Shown here one piece after another: positions 35,845 through 47,400 of a stretch of 64,000 nt of DNA (the first letter of the stretch is position 1; each line of letters starts with the position of its first letter). Source of the DNA: Terebella lapidaria. Its lineage: Eukaryota; Annelida; Polychaeta; Terebellida; Terebellidae. The notes beneath the pieces are model-generated. The model was given only the letters and a program-made list of their open reading frames with translations, was not told where the DNA came from and did no database searches. Made by a program: the position numbers and the translations under genes. The stretch covers positions 42,312,802 to 42,376,801 of the forward strand of contig OX424561.1 of assembly GCA_949152475.1 (NCBI GenBank). The letters are read 5' to 3'.

Positions 35845-38800
35845 CACTGTCCGGAATCTACGGAGCCTCTGAGAGGACATGGAAGGAATATTTTTAGCAC
35901 ATTGTTATTGCGTTCCTTCTCAATATTATCGCGTTCCCTCGCAATAATATTGCGTTCCCTCGCAATATTATCGCGTTCCCTCGCAATCCGGATCGCGTTC
36001 CCTCGCGATCTTATTGCGTTCCCTCGCAATCCAGATCGCGTTCCCTCGCGATATTATCGCGTTCCCTCGCGATCTTATTGCGTTCCCTCGCATTCTGGAT
36101 CGCGTTCCCTCGCATTGTGCTGACGCCAATGACTTCTGAGAAGGTTATTCTACAAGATCGCGAGGGAACGCGATCCGGAATGCGAGGGAACGCGATATTA
36201 TCGCGAGGGAACGCGATCTGGATTGCGAGGGAACGCAATAAGATCGCGAGGGAACGTGATCCGGATTGTGAGGGAACGCAATAAGATCGCGAGGGAACGC
36301 GATCCGGATTGCGAGGGAACGCGATAATATTGCGAGGGAACGCAATATTATTGCGAGGGAACGCAATAACCGTATGTCAAAAAATATTTCTTCCATGTCC
36401 TTTCAGCGGCTCCGTAGGAATCCGTTTCGGCAGAGGATATTGGGAAACGATATTTTTCGGTTGGGTAACGATATGTTCGATTGCGAAACGCCAAGCTGCA
36501 AGGGGGTATGTGTTGTTTTCCTCAAGAAAGTATAGAAAATAGGTGTAGTCGTCAATCTGAAGAAAGACAAACATGGGTTAATGTTGTATAAAGTCTTAAG
36601 TGTCAACCAAACCTGCTATACGTGATGTAATATCGTTTTTGTGACGTGAAATGCGATGAAAATAACACCGTTTACAACAAATGAACACTGATGATTAAAT
36701 ATGTGTCTGATGCACACCAAAGGTAACACGAGTCAAGAGGAAACTGTTCACATCGTCTCATTAATAAATATTTGCTGATTTTCTGAACCATTGATGTTTC
36801 GGTGGGTGAACGAAACGTATAGAGAAGGCGCCGGTTGGTAATCCATGCTGTTTCGATTGGGATACGGAAAATTTCGTACATATGAAATACGAGATCAACT
36901 GTTATACACGAGCAATACTGTGTGGTCTTTATTGAAAGGTTACCTCAAGTGAATTATTAATTATATGACTGTATACACAACATTTTGGGTTTGAAATAAG
37001 GTGAATCATGTGCCCGGGCTCGACATAATAGAAATAGTTTTGAAATTTTTGTTTCAAAACATGCTAATTTGGGCATTACTCGACATAATAGAAAATGTTT
37101 TGAGATTTTTATTTCAAGACATGCTAATTTGGGTCCTTGACATTGTGTATAGAGATAGAGTGCCTTGAATCGATGGATAGGCCCAATATTTAGGCTCAAA
37201 AGGCCTAAAAAGACGCAAAATTAAGTTTTTAGCTGTATCAAAGAGTATAGTATGTCTGTGGTCTCATGACAAATCTCAACTCAGGGAACAATGTCTTACT
37301 CAGCCTTCTTCTCAAGTCATACTGACTATGTTACTGTATCTCGTTTTGCTTGTTTGATACTATATGTCATCTTCGCCCACATGTATTTTACACTGTTTTA
37401 TTTTTATCCTCTCCTTCTGGAGGCCAAATAGAAATAAATAAAATATATATATATTTTTTTAAATATAATATATTGAAAACTTCAAGATAGAGCTTAAATA
37501 TTGGCCACATTCCAATAGGAATTCATATATTGTGGTTTCGGTAGTGACCTTGAATTTGATCCTCAATGACCTATACTAGAAAGGTCAAAACGCCCTTTTT
37601 AGTCACAAAAACTGTTCAGGCGGTTTTCAGATTATCGTTTGAAAATATCCCCCTTATGTACATTCGCGACATTAATAAGTTTTGTTGCCCTTGAATCGTA
37701 CAAAGTAGTAAATGGGACTTTCCCATGTTAGAATCTCTTATGCTTTATTGCTGAATCTCACTTAATATTGAGATTAGAGATAAGGAATCAATTGTGAAGA
37801 TATAGAAAATTATATATGCTGAATATGCTCATGACCTTGAATTTCACATTCGACCTAATTTTCAAGTGCACAGGACAAAATGGCTAATATTTCACGTCTT
37901 ATCGACTTTATAGTTTGTGAATCAATTGTGAACATATAAGAAATGATATACGTCGAATTTCCTGATGACTTTGAATTTGGCCTTGATATCATTATCAAGG
38001 TCAGAGCAAAAAATGGCCAATATCTAGCTTATTATCGACTTTACAGCTGAGGAATCAATTGTGGACATATAGGGAATGATATATGCTGAAAGTTTTCGTG
38101 ACCTGGAATTTGACCTTTTGACCTTATTTTCAAGGCCAGACAACAAGGTGGCTAATATCTCGCTTATTATCGACTTTCCAACTTAGGAATCAATTGTGAA
38201 CATAAGGAAAGACAACAATGTTCCCCTTGGGCAGACATTGTTGAAAAATTACCATTGCAGACATTGAGAGCTTAACACTCTACATGTCTCAGGTAACATT
38301 TCTCGGCCTTTGGGCTTATTTTTCCCTGTTTCCTCATCCACAACGGGTCTCAGTATTTTTTTCTTAATGTTTGTCAAATAAGTGCTTCAGTATATGGTTA
38401 GAGTCTTCAAACTTGTGTGGCGATTTTGCCCTAAGCACGCGGCAGGTGATTGTAAACATAAATGCCATTTATGTGGCCTTTTCGTACTTGGCCTTGTTTT
38501 GACATGCTCCGTTCGAGCGTGCGTTGCCACGGCGACGTATTGTAATTTACGTTCCAGTAAACTATAACAATGGATCGATTTAACCTCGCGTGCGCCCTAC
38601 AGTTTCTGGTGTATTATATATACACTGGAAGCGACTCGTTCGAGGAGATTGTCCAAGATCGAGAGACAGGACGCACTCATGTACTACACCTTTCTCTTGA
38701 CTCGTGTTACTTTTTGTGTGCATCAGTCCCATATTTAATCATCAGTGTTCATTTGTTCAAAACGGTGTTATTTTCAGTGCATTTCACGTCACAAAAACGA

Positions 38801-39025
38801 TATTACATCAAGTATAGCAGGTTTGATCGACACTGAAGACTTTATACAATATTAGCGCATGTTTGTCTTTCTTCTGATTAACGACTACACCTATTTTGTC
38901 ATACTTTATTGAGGAAAACAACACATACCCCCTTGCAGCTTGGCGTTTCCCAATCGAACATATCGTTTCCCAACCGAAAAATATCGTTTCCCAATATCCT
39001 CTGCCGAAATGGATTCCGGACAGTG
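35845..39025. mobile_element. Element E, copy 2, with element B nested in its left end
   Basis: Left end CACTGTCCGGAATC at 35845 and right end ATTCCGGACAGTG at 39025 are flanked by the direct repeat AATAT (35840-35844 and 39026-39030). Ends and interior match copy E1, including the GGGAAACGATAT-like words and the AGGTCA-rich block (about 37790-38200). The left inverted repeat is split after 14 bases by element B. No transposase is seen. Sequence differs from E1 by insertions and deletions in the centre. Confidence 0.85.
35859..36416. mobile_element. Fold-back element B (21-22-bp GCGTTCCCTCGC arrays, 6-bp TSD)
   Basis: The ends TACGGAGCC...GGCTCCGTA are flanked by GGAATC (35853-35858 and 36417-36422). 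Excising B and one copy of GGAATC restores the E-family end exactly as seen at 27325. Inside, units of 21-22 bp containing GCGTTCCCTCGC with ATTATC-type spacers run in one direction (about 35910-36120), then reversed as GCGAGGGAACGC (about 36160-36370). A short unique centre separates the halves. It is non-coding; open frames reading RSLA and GNAI repeats follow from the array. Confidence 0.9.
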
Positions 39026-39150
39026 AATATGTTGAATTGAGATGTGACTTTTTGTGAAGTACTGTCTGTGGATATGTGGATATCAAAGGTCTGTCTGAAG
39101 GTATGAAAACTATCATTGAACTATCTTAATTTTGGAGATATTATATCCTA

Positions 39151-39306
39151 ATTGCATGGACATTGTGTATTGGCCCGTGACTATTGCCAGGAATTTTATA
39201 ATTACATGGGTATTGCGCATTGGCCCGTGACTATTGCCAGGAATTCACCGCCAGTGCCTAGTACGCTGCCTTGTAAATCTTGCCTACGAAAACCGTAAAG
39301 TGCATT
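39151..39306 (+). repeat. 50-bp direct duplication upstream of LINE ORF1
   Basis: TTGGCCCGTGACTATTGCCA occurs twice with a 50-bp period (units starting at 39151 and 39201), ending just before the ATG of the ORF1-like gene. Tandem units at the 5' end of LINEs are often promoter monomers. That role is inferred here from position. Confidence 0.6.
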
Positions 39307-40084
39307 ATGCCTCCTAAATCAGCTCGTCAAAAAACTCTAGTGTCTCAAACAGCCGAAAGAGACAATAACCTTGACGATGATGATCACTGTCCTGATTCAA
39401 TCGATCCAGCTCTATGGGACATACTGCAAAAAATAAAAAAGAATACTGATCAAACCAACAGACGCATCGATCATCTGGAATCTAGAGTTGACATCTTGGA
39501 ATCTGACAAAGATGGAAATACCTCCGAGTTGAAATCACTGAGAGATGATGTCACAGTCTTGAAGGAAACTGTGGATTCCCTGACGGCCATGGATATGTCG
39601 TCATGACATAGCCTTTGCAGACGTAACATCTGAGATTGAGGGTCTCCAAATACACTCACGAAAATATAACTTGATCTTCAGTTTTGATCCTGATTCATCG
39701 GACTACCGCGAAGTGGAAGGTGAGAATAGCGTGGAAATTATTCGCTCATTCCTGGCATCAGTACTCGGTATGGACAACGTCAGCAAGCTATGGATACCTG
39801 TCGCTCATCGCCTGGGAGCCAAGTCCACCAACAGGATTCGCCCAATACTCGCAAAGTTCCCCGTGGCTGCTGAACTCGACCTCATCATGAAAAACACTAC
39901 GCGAATCGCGGGTACACATCACTTCATCTCCAAACAGATGACCCAACGTCAACAGGAAAGGCGTCAATTCGCTACTCCTGTCTTCAAAGAGCTAGCGAAG
40001 GATAAGAAAAACAAAACGAAGCTAATACAAGACAAACTCTATGTAAAGGGGGTGCTTCAAGAACAGTTTTGTTCACCGGCATTA
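39307..40084 (+). pseudogene. LINE ORF1-like protein, 5' part
   Basis: From ATG 39307 the frame reads MPPKSARQKTLVSQ, then a heptad-rich helical stretch (coiled coil, about residues 40-95). A one-base frame slip lies near 39600. The next frame continues HSRKYNLIFS, resembling the start of the RNA-binding fold of L1-type ORF1 proteins, and a C-terminal segment with FISKQMTQRQQERRQF. The frame is cut at 40084 by a DNA transposon and resumes in the same frame at 43422. In LINEs such proteins coat the element RNA. Assignment rests on domain order, not on a close match. Confidence 0.65.
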
Positions 40085-43000
40085 TAGTCAGGGGGCTTAG
40101 TCTCCCCAAACCCCCGAATTGTTCAAATTGGGCTACAAGCACCATTTTTGGACTGCAGTTAGATATGACCATCATCTACCAATTTTCCGAGGGAGCCAAG
40201 CTGGGCTCCCTCTATGTCGGCCATTTTGAGTAAATCCAAGATGGCCGCCTTCCGGAATAACAAATTGCCATAACTTGAGAACCAAAGGTGGCAGAATAAT
40301 GTATGACACCACTTTATTGGGGTTTTCTGTATGAGAAATCCATTGCTGGTGTTGTTTTAATGATTATATGACATAGTATTGTGATAATGCCGTTTTGAAG
40401 GAAATCCTCTGCCCAAAATGTGCGTTTCTCGGGCCCAAGTAGAGCATCTTACTCTACGAATAGGCCTACTACTCACCAACTGAATGTATACCATATTTAA
40501 TCCGTCTGGCACATTTTTAATCTTCATTTAATTCAGAAGAAAGAGTAACCTGCGCTACATGGGCCGTTTCTCATCACATTGATCTGATTGATCACTGAAA
40601 ACAGGAGTGTTTCATTTGTGCCAGAGTATGAGTTAAGTAAAGGTTCATTTGAATATGGTTTGTCTGAAACCAATCCGTTTGATTTTGCTCGAACAATACT
40701 GCTACAATATGAATATATTACACCCTTTTTATGACGGCTAATCTCCCTGACTACAGGAACTTATCAAGGCTGTTTCTTACCCATAACATAAACACTCTCA
40801 ACAAACTAAGAAATTATAATTTTTCAATGACATTTAGGGTAATTTCATCTAATTCCGGCCACAAATAGGTTCATGACGGTTCATGTGGATTCTAATTACT
40901 ACGTGCATGTCATATTTTTACATTTTGGTCCATCGTGGGTCTCAAATCTGGCTACAAAAAGCACTCTGATTGGGCAACATTATCACATCAACCCCGGGTT
41001 TGATGATATTTGTCAAGTTCACCATATTCCGGCCTCAATTTACCAATTTCTGGCCATGTATAAATATAATTTCACCTTTACTCGGCTAGTGATTTCCTAA
41101 CATACATTTCACTGTTGTTTTTTGCCACATAAAAGTTTGTGGGTCAGTATATGAACAATTATTGGATATTTCCAGGGTGTATGAATATATAAAATGTAAG
41201 GTTATAGTTAATCCACCATTCAAAGCAGTCAATGTCAGTACTAGTAGCGTCATAGTTGAAAATTTCTGTATCTTCCAAATTGCAAATTATCAGCATGCAA
41301 TACTGCCAGCAGCGCAATATTCTTACCAAAATACCCCGAGCTGTGACCAACTCTTATATTGTTGTATAATGTTATTGCATATTGTTCTTGTTGTGACGAG
41401 ATTGCAAACAGCATCTTCTAATGTACCTAAGTCTATCGACTCATTGTTGTATATCATTGTTGGTGTATATTATTTATAATGGTATTGTACATTCTGTTGT
41501 AGTTGTTGTCGGCATGGGATCAACAACTGGCTGCACAGGATCTGCAGGTGGCAGAACGAGATCCCCAGCAGGTAGTGCTGGATCAACTGATGGTGGCATA
41601 GTTTCCACAGCTGGAAGCACAGGATCCACAGTAGGCAGTGTGGGTTCCCTGGCAGACAGTGCTGGATCCACAGCTTGCGGCACTGGATACAAGTCGATTG
41701 CCATGAACCTTTCATCAGTGTCGTTCAATTGCTCTTTTACATGTCGTATCTGTCCGTAAGATGAGTCAGTTAGGTGCAAGCCAAGTGCACCTCAGCACAC
41801 AGTGATGACTCATTGGCCACCAAGGCCACTCCGGATGGTAACTGGTCCTGCACGGTTGCCATGTCTGTGATGAGGATCACATTGCTGGAATTTGACATGA
41901 ACGCTGTTACAGTTGACGTTGGACTGGTGTTGTCCTTGGACACTCGAAATGGTTGAGTCGCACAGCATATTCGGCTGAAATGCCTCCTCTGGAAGAGCTG
42001 CAGGGTTGAATAGGAATATCCCACAAGCTCTGAACCCGGCTCTGATTTTGGCTTCAATCATGGCCTTACTCCATGTTTTGGCAAACAGTCCAGTGAAGTT
42101 TGATTTGAAAATCATAACCCCATGATACTCAGCCATCAGAGTATTAGCGATCTGGTTGTGGTGTGCTTTCAGTGGTCCGAACACTGTGCGATCACACGGT
42201 TACAGCCAATGTGACGTTTGGGCCGCTGGGCGTTCTATTATTGTTATTTCAATCTATACTGCCAGTTCCAACGGTTCCACAATATTGTGGGAGTCGTTCC
42301 CATAAACTATGAGAATATGAGGCCTTTCACTTCTGATGTCAGGAAGAAAGTTCAACTCAAACCACATTTTGGCTATTCCTTGCCACTCCCTTGATAACAT
42401 TCCTCCGACCCAGGCAGCTCTCTTTCAACATGTCAAAAGATCCTTGCTCAATCAAGCTTCAACTGAAATCAGTCAGCCACCAGTCACCAGTTGATCCCTG
42501 CCTTTCATCAGTGCGGGGTGGGAACAGGGTGCAAACAACCAGAGATATCTCCCTCTGTGGGCCATGTTTCCTGACGCAGTAAGGCCTGTGCGTTACTACT
42601 GCACTGTGGTTGCACAAAAAGATGCAGGGGGCAACTGTATTACAGGACATGCCTTTTTGGCACAATGCTGTGCAAGTGTAAAGGTGGCTGTTCAAACAAC
42701 GATGAAAACCAGTACGTTTGGAAAGATGAAATGTGTTGCATTCTATTTTTACTTGGTCTGAAACAGTAGTAATGACAGTGGCATGATTTATGCAAAAACA
42801 CAAAATGTGTTTCATGTTGACTAAATGTCACGGCTGTATAGAAAAGTAGTGCACTCACTGTTTTTATTGGTATGACATGTAGGCCTACATATCAAGTGCC
42901 AGTTTGAAGTTCCTACAAAAATGGTAAAGGTGACCATTTTAATCCTGCACCTGGTGGCCATCTTGATTTTTTTAATATGGATTTTATTGACACCATTTTA

Positions 43001-43421
43001 TTGCTCGATCATGAAACAGCAGCTGCACAAGGTCTGAAAACAGAAGTTATGCTTCTATCACAATTATACACAGCCAACATTATAAGTTACGGCCAACATT
43101 GGGATTTTGAAGTCTGTGACTGGTGGCCATATTGCATTATATATCGATGAAGTACTGATCAAATCTGGATTCGATTCCACACCCTAGAAAACCATGGTCT
43201 AGAACCAAAAATCATGTCTCTATCACAAATATTAGTGCAGTTATAGGCCGAAAATCATCTCCGGGTGGCGGTCATCTTTGATTTATCCAAAATGGCCGAC
43301 ACAGAGGGAGCCCAGCTTGGCTCCCTCGAAATATCAAAAGGTGATGGTTAAATCTACCTCTGATCCAAAAATGGTGCTTGTAGCTCAATTTGAACAATTA
43401 TTTGACTAAGCCCCCTGACTA
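40085..43421 (-). mobile_element. Pogo-like DNA transposon inserted in LINE ORF1
   Basis: The ends TAGTCAGGGGGCTTAGTC and its inverse are exact. Inverted similarity extends about 165 bp inward (GAGGGAGCCAAGCTGGGCTC, AAATGGCC words). Flanks repeat TTA (40082-40084 and 43422-43424). A TA duplication with one extra base is an equally possible reading and would suit the pogo branch of Tc1/mariner. Removing the element and one TTA restores the host ORF1 frame. It is 3337 bp, with a decayed transposase on the - strand. Confidence 0.9.
41474..42420 (-). pseudogene. Decayed pogo/jerky-type transposase
   Basis: Reading the - strand from 42418: WVGGMLSREWQGIAKMWF, then RPHILIVYGNDSHN (the second DDE block, where related transposases have a D-G/N-H context), then PAAQTSHWL, then FGPLKAHHNQIANTL and a segment ending FRACGIFLFNPAALPEEAF. 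This order (DGH-like block, PPHTTH-like block, FGPLK, GFR-GI-PFNP) is characteristic of pogo/Tigger/jerky transposases. Two in-frame stops lie between the blocks, near 42255 and 42203, and frames change further on. The tail at 41474-41779 is rich in VDPALPA-type repeats, a low-complexity C terminus. The N-terminal DNA-binding region is not recognisable. Confidence 0.75.
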
Positions 43422-43836
43422 TTACCCACGGCAAAGAGGTCATGTTCTGTGAATGTAGAATCCGGAGGTCAGGTTAGTGATATGGGCAGTGCTTTCAAAG
43501 GTTACGCAGCCAATGTTAAGTCGATGCAGGAGGTGAGTGATGCTCTAGAGCTCGTAAGGAACATGACTGAAACAGGCACGGCCAAACACTTGATTTACGC
43601 CTATCGACTTAACGATAAACATGGAAATGTTAAATACCAAAACTTTCAGTCTGATGGCGATCACGGTGTTGGGCTTATTCTGTTAAACTACATGGAAGCT
43701 AACCACTACAACATATATACTGTGTATTGCAACACGATCCTGTGAACCTGGTTGGTCTCACATTGGTGGCAAACGTATGACACATGTACAAAACGTGTGT
43801 GCTGAAGCTGTGGATAAGCTGTAATTTTGTGTGCTT
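43422..43836 (+). pseudogene. LINE ORF1-like protein, 3' part with IMPACT-like domain
   Basis: It continues in the frame left at 40084: LPTAKRSCSVNVESGG, then AKHLIYAYRL, FQSDGDHGVGLILLNYM and, after a one-base slip near 43745, GGKRMTHVQNVCAEAVDKL before a stop near 43836. The order H-x-IYAYR, SDGD/E...G-LL and GG-R---V resembles the IMPACT/UPF0029 fold of the YIH1/IMPACT family. In IMPACT proteins this domain accompanies an RWD domain in GCN1 binding. Here it follows a coiled coil and an L1-like RNA-binding region. Whether it is a standard module of this LINE family is unknown. Confidence 0.55.
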
Positions 43837-44247
43837 TCAGTAACCATTGACAGTGTATCATTTTGATTGACTCCCTCTGTTGTGCACATGTATCATATTG
43901 CACTATTATATTATCTCTTATCTTTGAAAATGAACTTCCAGATACTGTACTTCACGCATAATCATATTAGTTTGTATACTAATTTTACCAAATTTTGAGC
44001 TCGTCACGTTGTTTGGGAGATCATGGCCTTCCAAATACCTGGCAAAATACTACATGCATCTACACGTGATATCGTTGTAGCAATTACTGGTTTATCACAA
44101 ACCGTGAATGATGTTGAGGCGGCATCGGTATACCATTGCGGGAATGTAGGTCTACATGGGGGATCATTCTATGACAAACATGGTTTAGTACATGTGAGTA
44201 AATATGTTTGATATCAAAGGTATTACGTATAATCCAGACCTTGATCT
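43837..44247. other. Spacer between LINE ORF1 and ORF2 regions
   Basis: A 62-codon open frame at 44023-44211 (MAFQIPGKILHASTRDIVV...) has no recognised family. Otherwise nothing is seen. Confidence 0.3.
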
Positions 44248-44440
44248 TGTCCAGGTATAGGGTCTGTAAGTCTCGTGCCGTCACGGTGTGATTCTGGGGA
44301 CCAACAAACATACACCTTTTGTTAAATATGAGTAGAACTCCAGTTAGAACTCAAATTACTCAGGCAACACAAAAGGTGTATGTTTGTTGGTCCCCAGAAT
44401 CACACCGTGACGGCACGAGACTTACAGACCCTATTGGACA
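44248..44440. repeat. Inverted repeat overlapping the start of LINE ORF2
   Basis: The arm 44371-44440 (including GTTTGTTGGTCCCCAGAATC and GACGGCACGAGACTTACAGA) is repeated inverted at 44248-44320, with a 50-bp spacer. The same start peptide, MFVGPQNHTVTARDLQTL, is therefore readable on both strands. A diverged copy of the same arms and spacer lies in PC intron 2 (20101-20240). Confidence 0.85.
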
Positions 44441-47400
44441 AAGATATGACAGGGTATACACCTTTTTCCTTCCGTACCACAAATAGTGCGTATCACGAGG
44501 TTGACAAATTAACCTGCGACGGGGCTGAGGCACATCGTTTCACAATGTTGCATGTCAATATACGGAGCTTACCCTCCAAGTTTGACATGTTGAAAATGTT
44601 TATTGTGAACCTGATTCGCAAAAATATTACTTTGGATTTTATAATGTTGTGTGAAACATTCCTCGCGGACTCGAATTGTGATATGTACAAATTACCAGGT
44701 TATAATTTTATATGTGCTAATCGCCAATGGGGTAAATGCGGTGGTGTGGCTATCTACTTAAAGGACAAATATAATTATGTGGTACGTCCTGATATATCTA
44801 TCTTTGATGAAAATATTTTTGAATCTACTTTTGTTGAAATATCATGCGCAGGTAAAATGATTCTGATCGGGGAAGTGTATCGGGTCCCAGGCTCGAGTAG
44901 GCCTACGCAACACACAATAGCATTGTTCGAATCAATTTTAGATAAAATGCACGGTTTTGATGAAATATATATCGACACAGACCAAAATATTGATTTATAA
45001 TTACTTAACACCAATCACGGGGCCGGTGGTGACTTGCTGGATGTGTTTTACTCTGCCAATCTAATACCCACGGTTACCAGGCCGACCAGCATAACTAGCA
45101 CAACAGCTACTCTGATCGACAATATTTATGTGAAGGTATCTTCAATGAACCAAACTACATCGACATTGTTATTGACAGACATCTCGGATCATTTGCCTGT
45201 CCTTCTACGCGTTGGTAAGACACGTGTCAAACAGCGTGGTCCCGTCACCGTCAAATCTCGCAAGTTGGACGATCATGCAATGCGAACAACTAGGCAGCTA
45301 CTCGCAGCTACCGATTGGTCATGTATGGCCACATTGGATGTACATAATAAATTTGAATTCATCACGAATAAAATTTCTGAATATGTCGATTTAAGTGCGC
45401 CTTTAACAACTAAGTATATATCTCCCAAATATAGACAAATGGTCTTCTGCGTTCATCGCGTACGCTAGACAAGATGCGTAAAGCGTCTATCGGCTTAATT
45501 ATTGATAGTCCAGAAACAAGCATCACAACAGCAGAACTTGAGGTTACGTGTGCGGCCACAGGGACAAAGGAGAGTAGAACCAGTACTCGAGGCTGAGTGA
45601 ATACGAAAAAAATCAAGGATAAGTAGACACGAAACTCATTTCTTGGTTAAACAACCAAACAAAATATTGTGGGTCTTGTTGATAACAATATGAAACAATG
45701 AACTCGAATCGTATTGTAACTCGAACTCGTATTGTAATAACTCTATACTTCCCTCTCACAGAGAACAATTCTCGTAAATGGTCTTACACTACCATAATAC
45801 CTCCAATACTGGTGCAGAGCTTGTCCATGCGAAAATTGATTATTACTCGCATTTGTTTGTCGATTCGTCCATTATTCTTGCCAAAATGTGTTTTAGTTGC
45901 ACTTTCCACAAACGACCAAGGTGTATGTTTTCTTTGTTCAATATTTGCTACTTAACTTTGTTGTAATCTGGGATTGTGACATAAAATATGGATCATGTCA
46001 TCGCTGACTTAATTCGGTAACAATAAGTCCACGCATGGACAAGCTCCTCACCAGTGGTACCATGGGGTCAAAATTACACTAACAGATATAGTACGGCTAA
46101 CGCCGCACAATGACAGCCTACAAGCGTTATCGAAATATATTTATTCATACTAAACATACAGCAAAGTTTTTACATTATGGACAATTCATTGACAAATTTA
46201 GAGGTGATGTTAAAAATACTTGGAATACTATCAGGCAATGTGTCGGAAAGCGCGTGAATAAAACAACTAACAGTACTTTTAAAATAAACGGTTGTCAGGA
46301 AACAAATGTCCAAAATATAAGTGATGCATTTTGTTCTTTTTTCTCAAATATTGGTTCCAACTTGGCTGCATCCATACCGCAAGCATCCAAACCGTTTGAG
46401 TCCTATTTGTATGGGATTCATGAACGTTCAATATTTTTTGCGCCAACTGATCCTGTTGAAATAGTCACTATTATCAACAAAATGAAACCCAAAACGAGTT
46501 GCGGATTTGATGGGATTTCTCCACATCTCTTAAAGCAAATCAGCTCCGAAATTGCACTTCCTTTATCTATAGCTATAAATGACTCCTTGATTTCAGGAAC
46601 TGTACCGTCAAACTTAAAAATAGCCAAAGTAATACCACTACATAAATCAAAGGAAACTGACTTGCTAACAAACTATCGCCCAATTTCTTTATTGCCAACA
46701 CTGTCCAAGGTACTGGAAAGGATAATACACCGGCGCGTTTATACATTCCTGGATACACAAAATCTATTATATCAGGGTCAGTACGGGTTTCGTCAGAAAC
46801 GGTCGACAGTTAATGCTGTCAGCGAATTTATTTGTAAGTGCTTAAGTGCAATTGAGGCCAGGGAGGACACAGCTAGTGTCTTCCTTGACCTCTCAAAAGC
46901 ATTCGATACGATCGATCACGCTATTCTTTTATACAAACTAAATCATTATGGTATCCGTGGTTTGCCTTTAGAATGGTTTCGTAGTTATTTATGTGACCGC
47001 CAACAATTTGTCTCTTAGAACGATGTTCAATCTGGTATCCAACCAGTTACTTGTGGAGTCCCACAGGGATCCATTTTAGGCCCCCTGTTGTTCATTATAG
47101 GTATACGTCAATGACATACCGAATGCAGTGGAACGATCTAGTGTTATCTTGTTCGCTGATGATACAACCGTATTTTCATCGTCATCGAATTTAACTCAGA
47201 TAGTTGAACGTCTGAATACTGATTTAAACTCTCTGAGCGAGTGGTTTATGGCAAATAAATTGTCTCTGAATGTGCTTAAAACACATTATATGTTCATTCC
47301 TCATACACCGGATATTGAACTCTTAATCATCTACAAATATTGATTGATAACGTAGCAATCCAACGCAAATCCGTTATTAAGTTTTTGGGAATATATATTG

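Noticed and set aside
41421-41759. Glycine/serine/threonine-rich 112-codon frame on the + strand
   Set aside because: It is the antisense of the proline-rich tail of the decayed pogo-like transposase.
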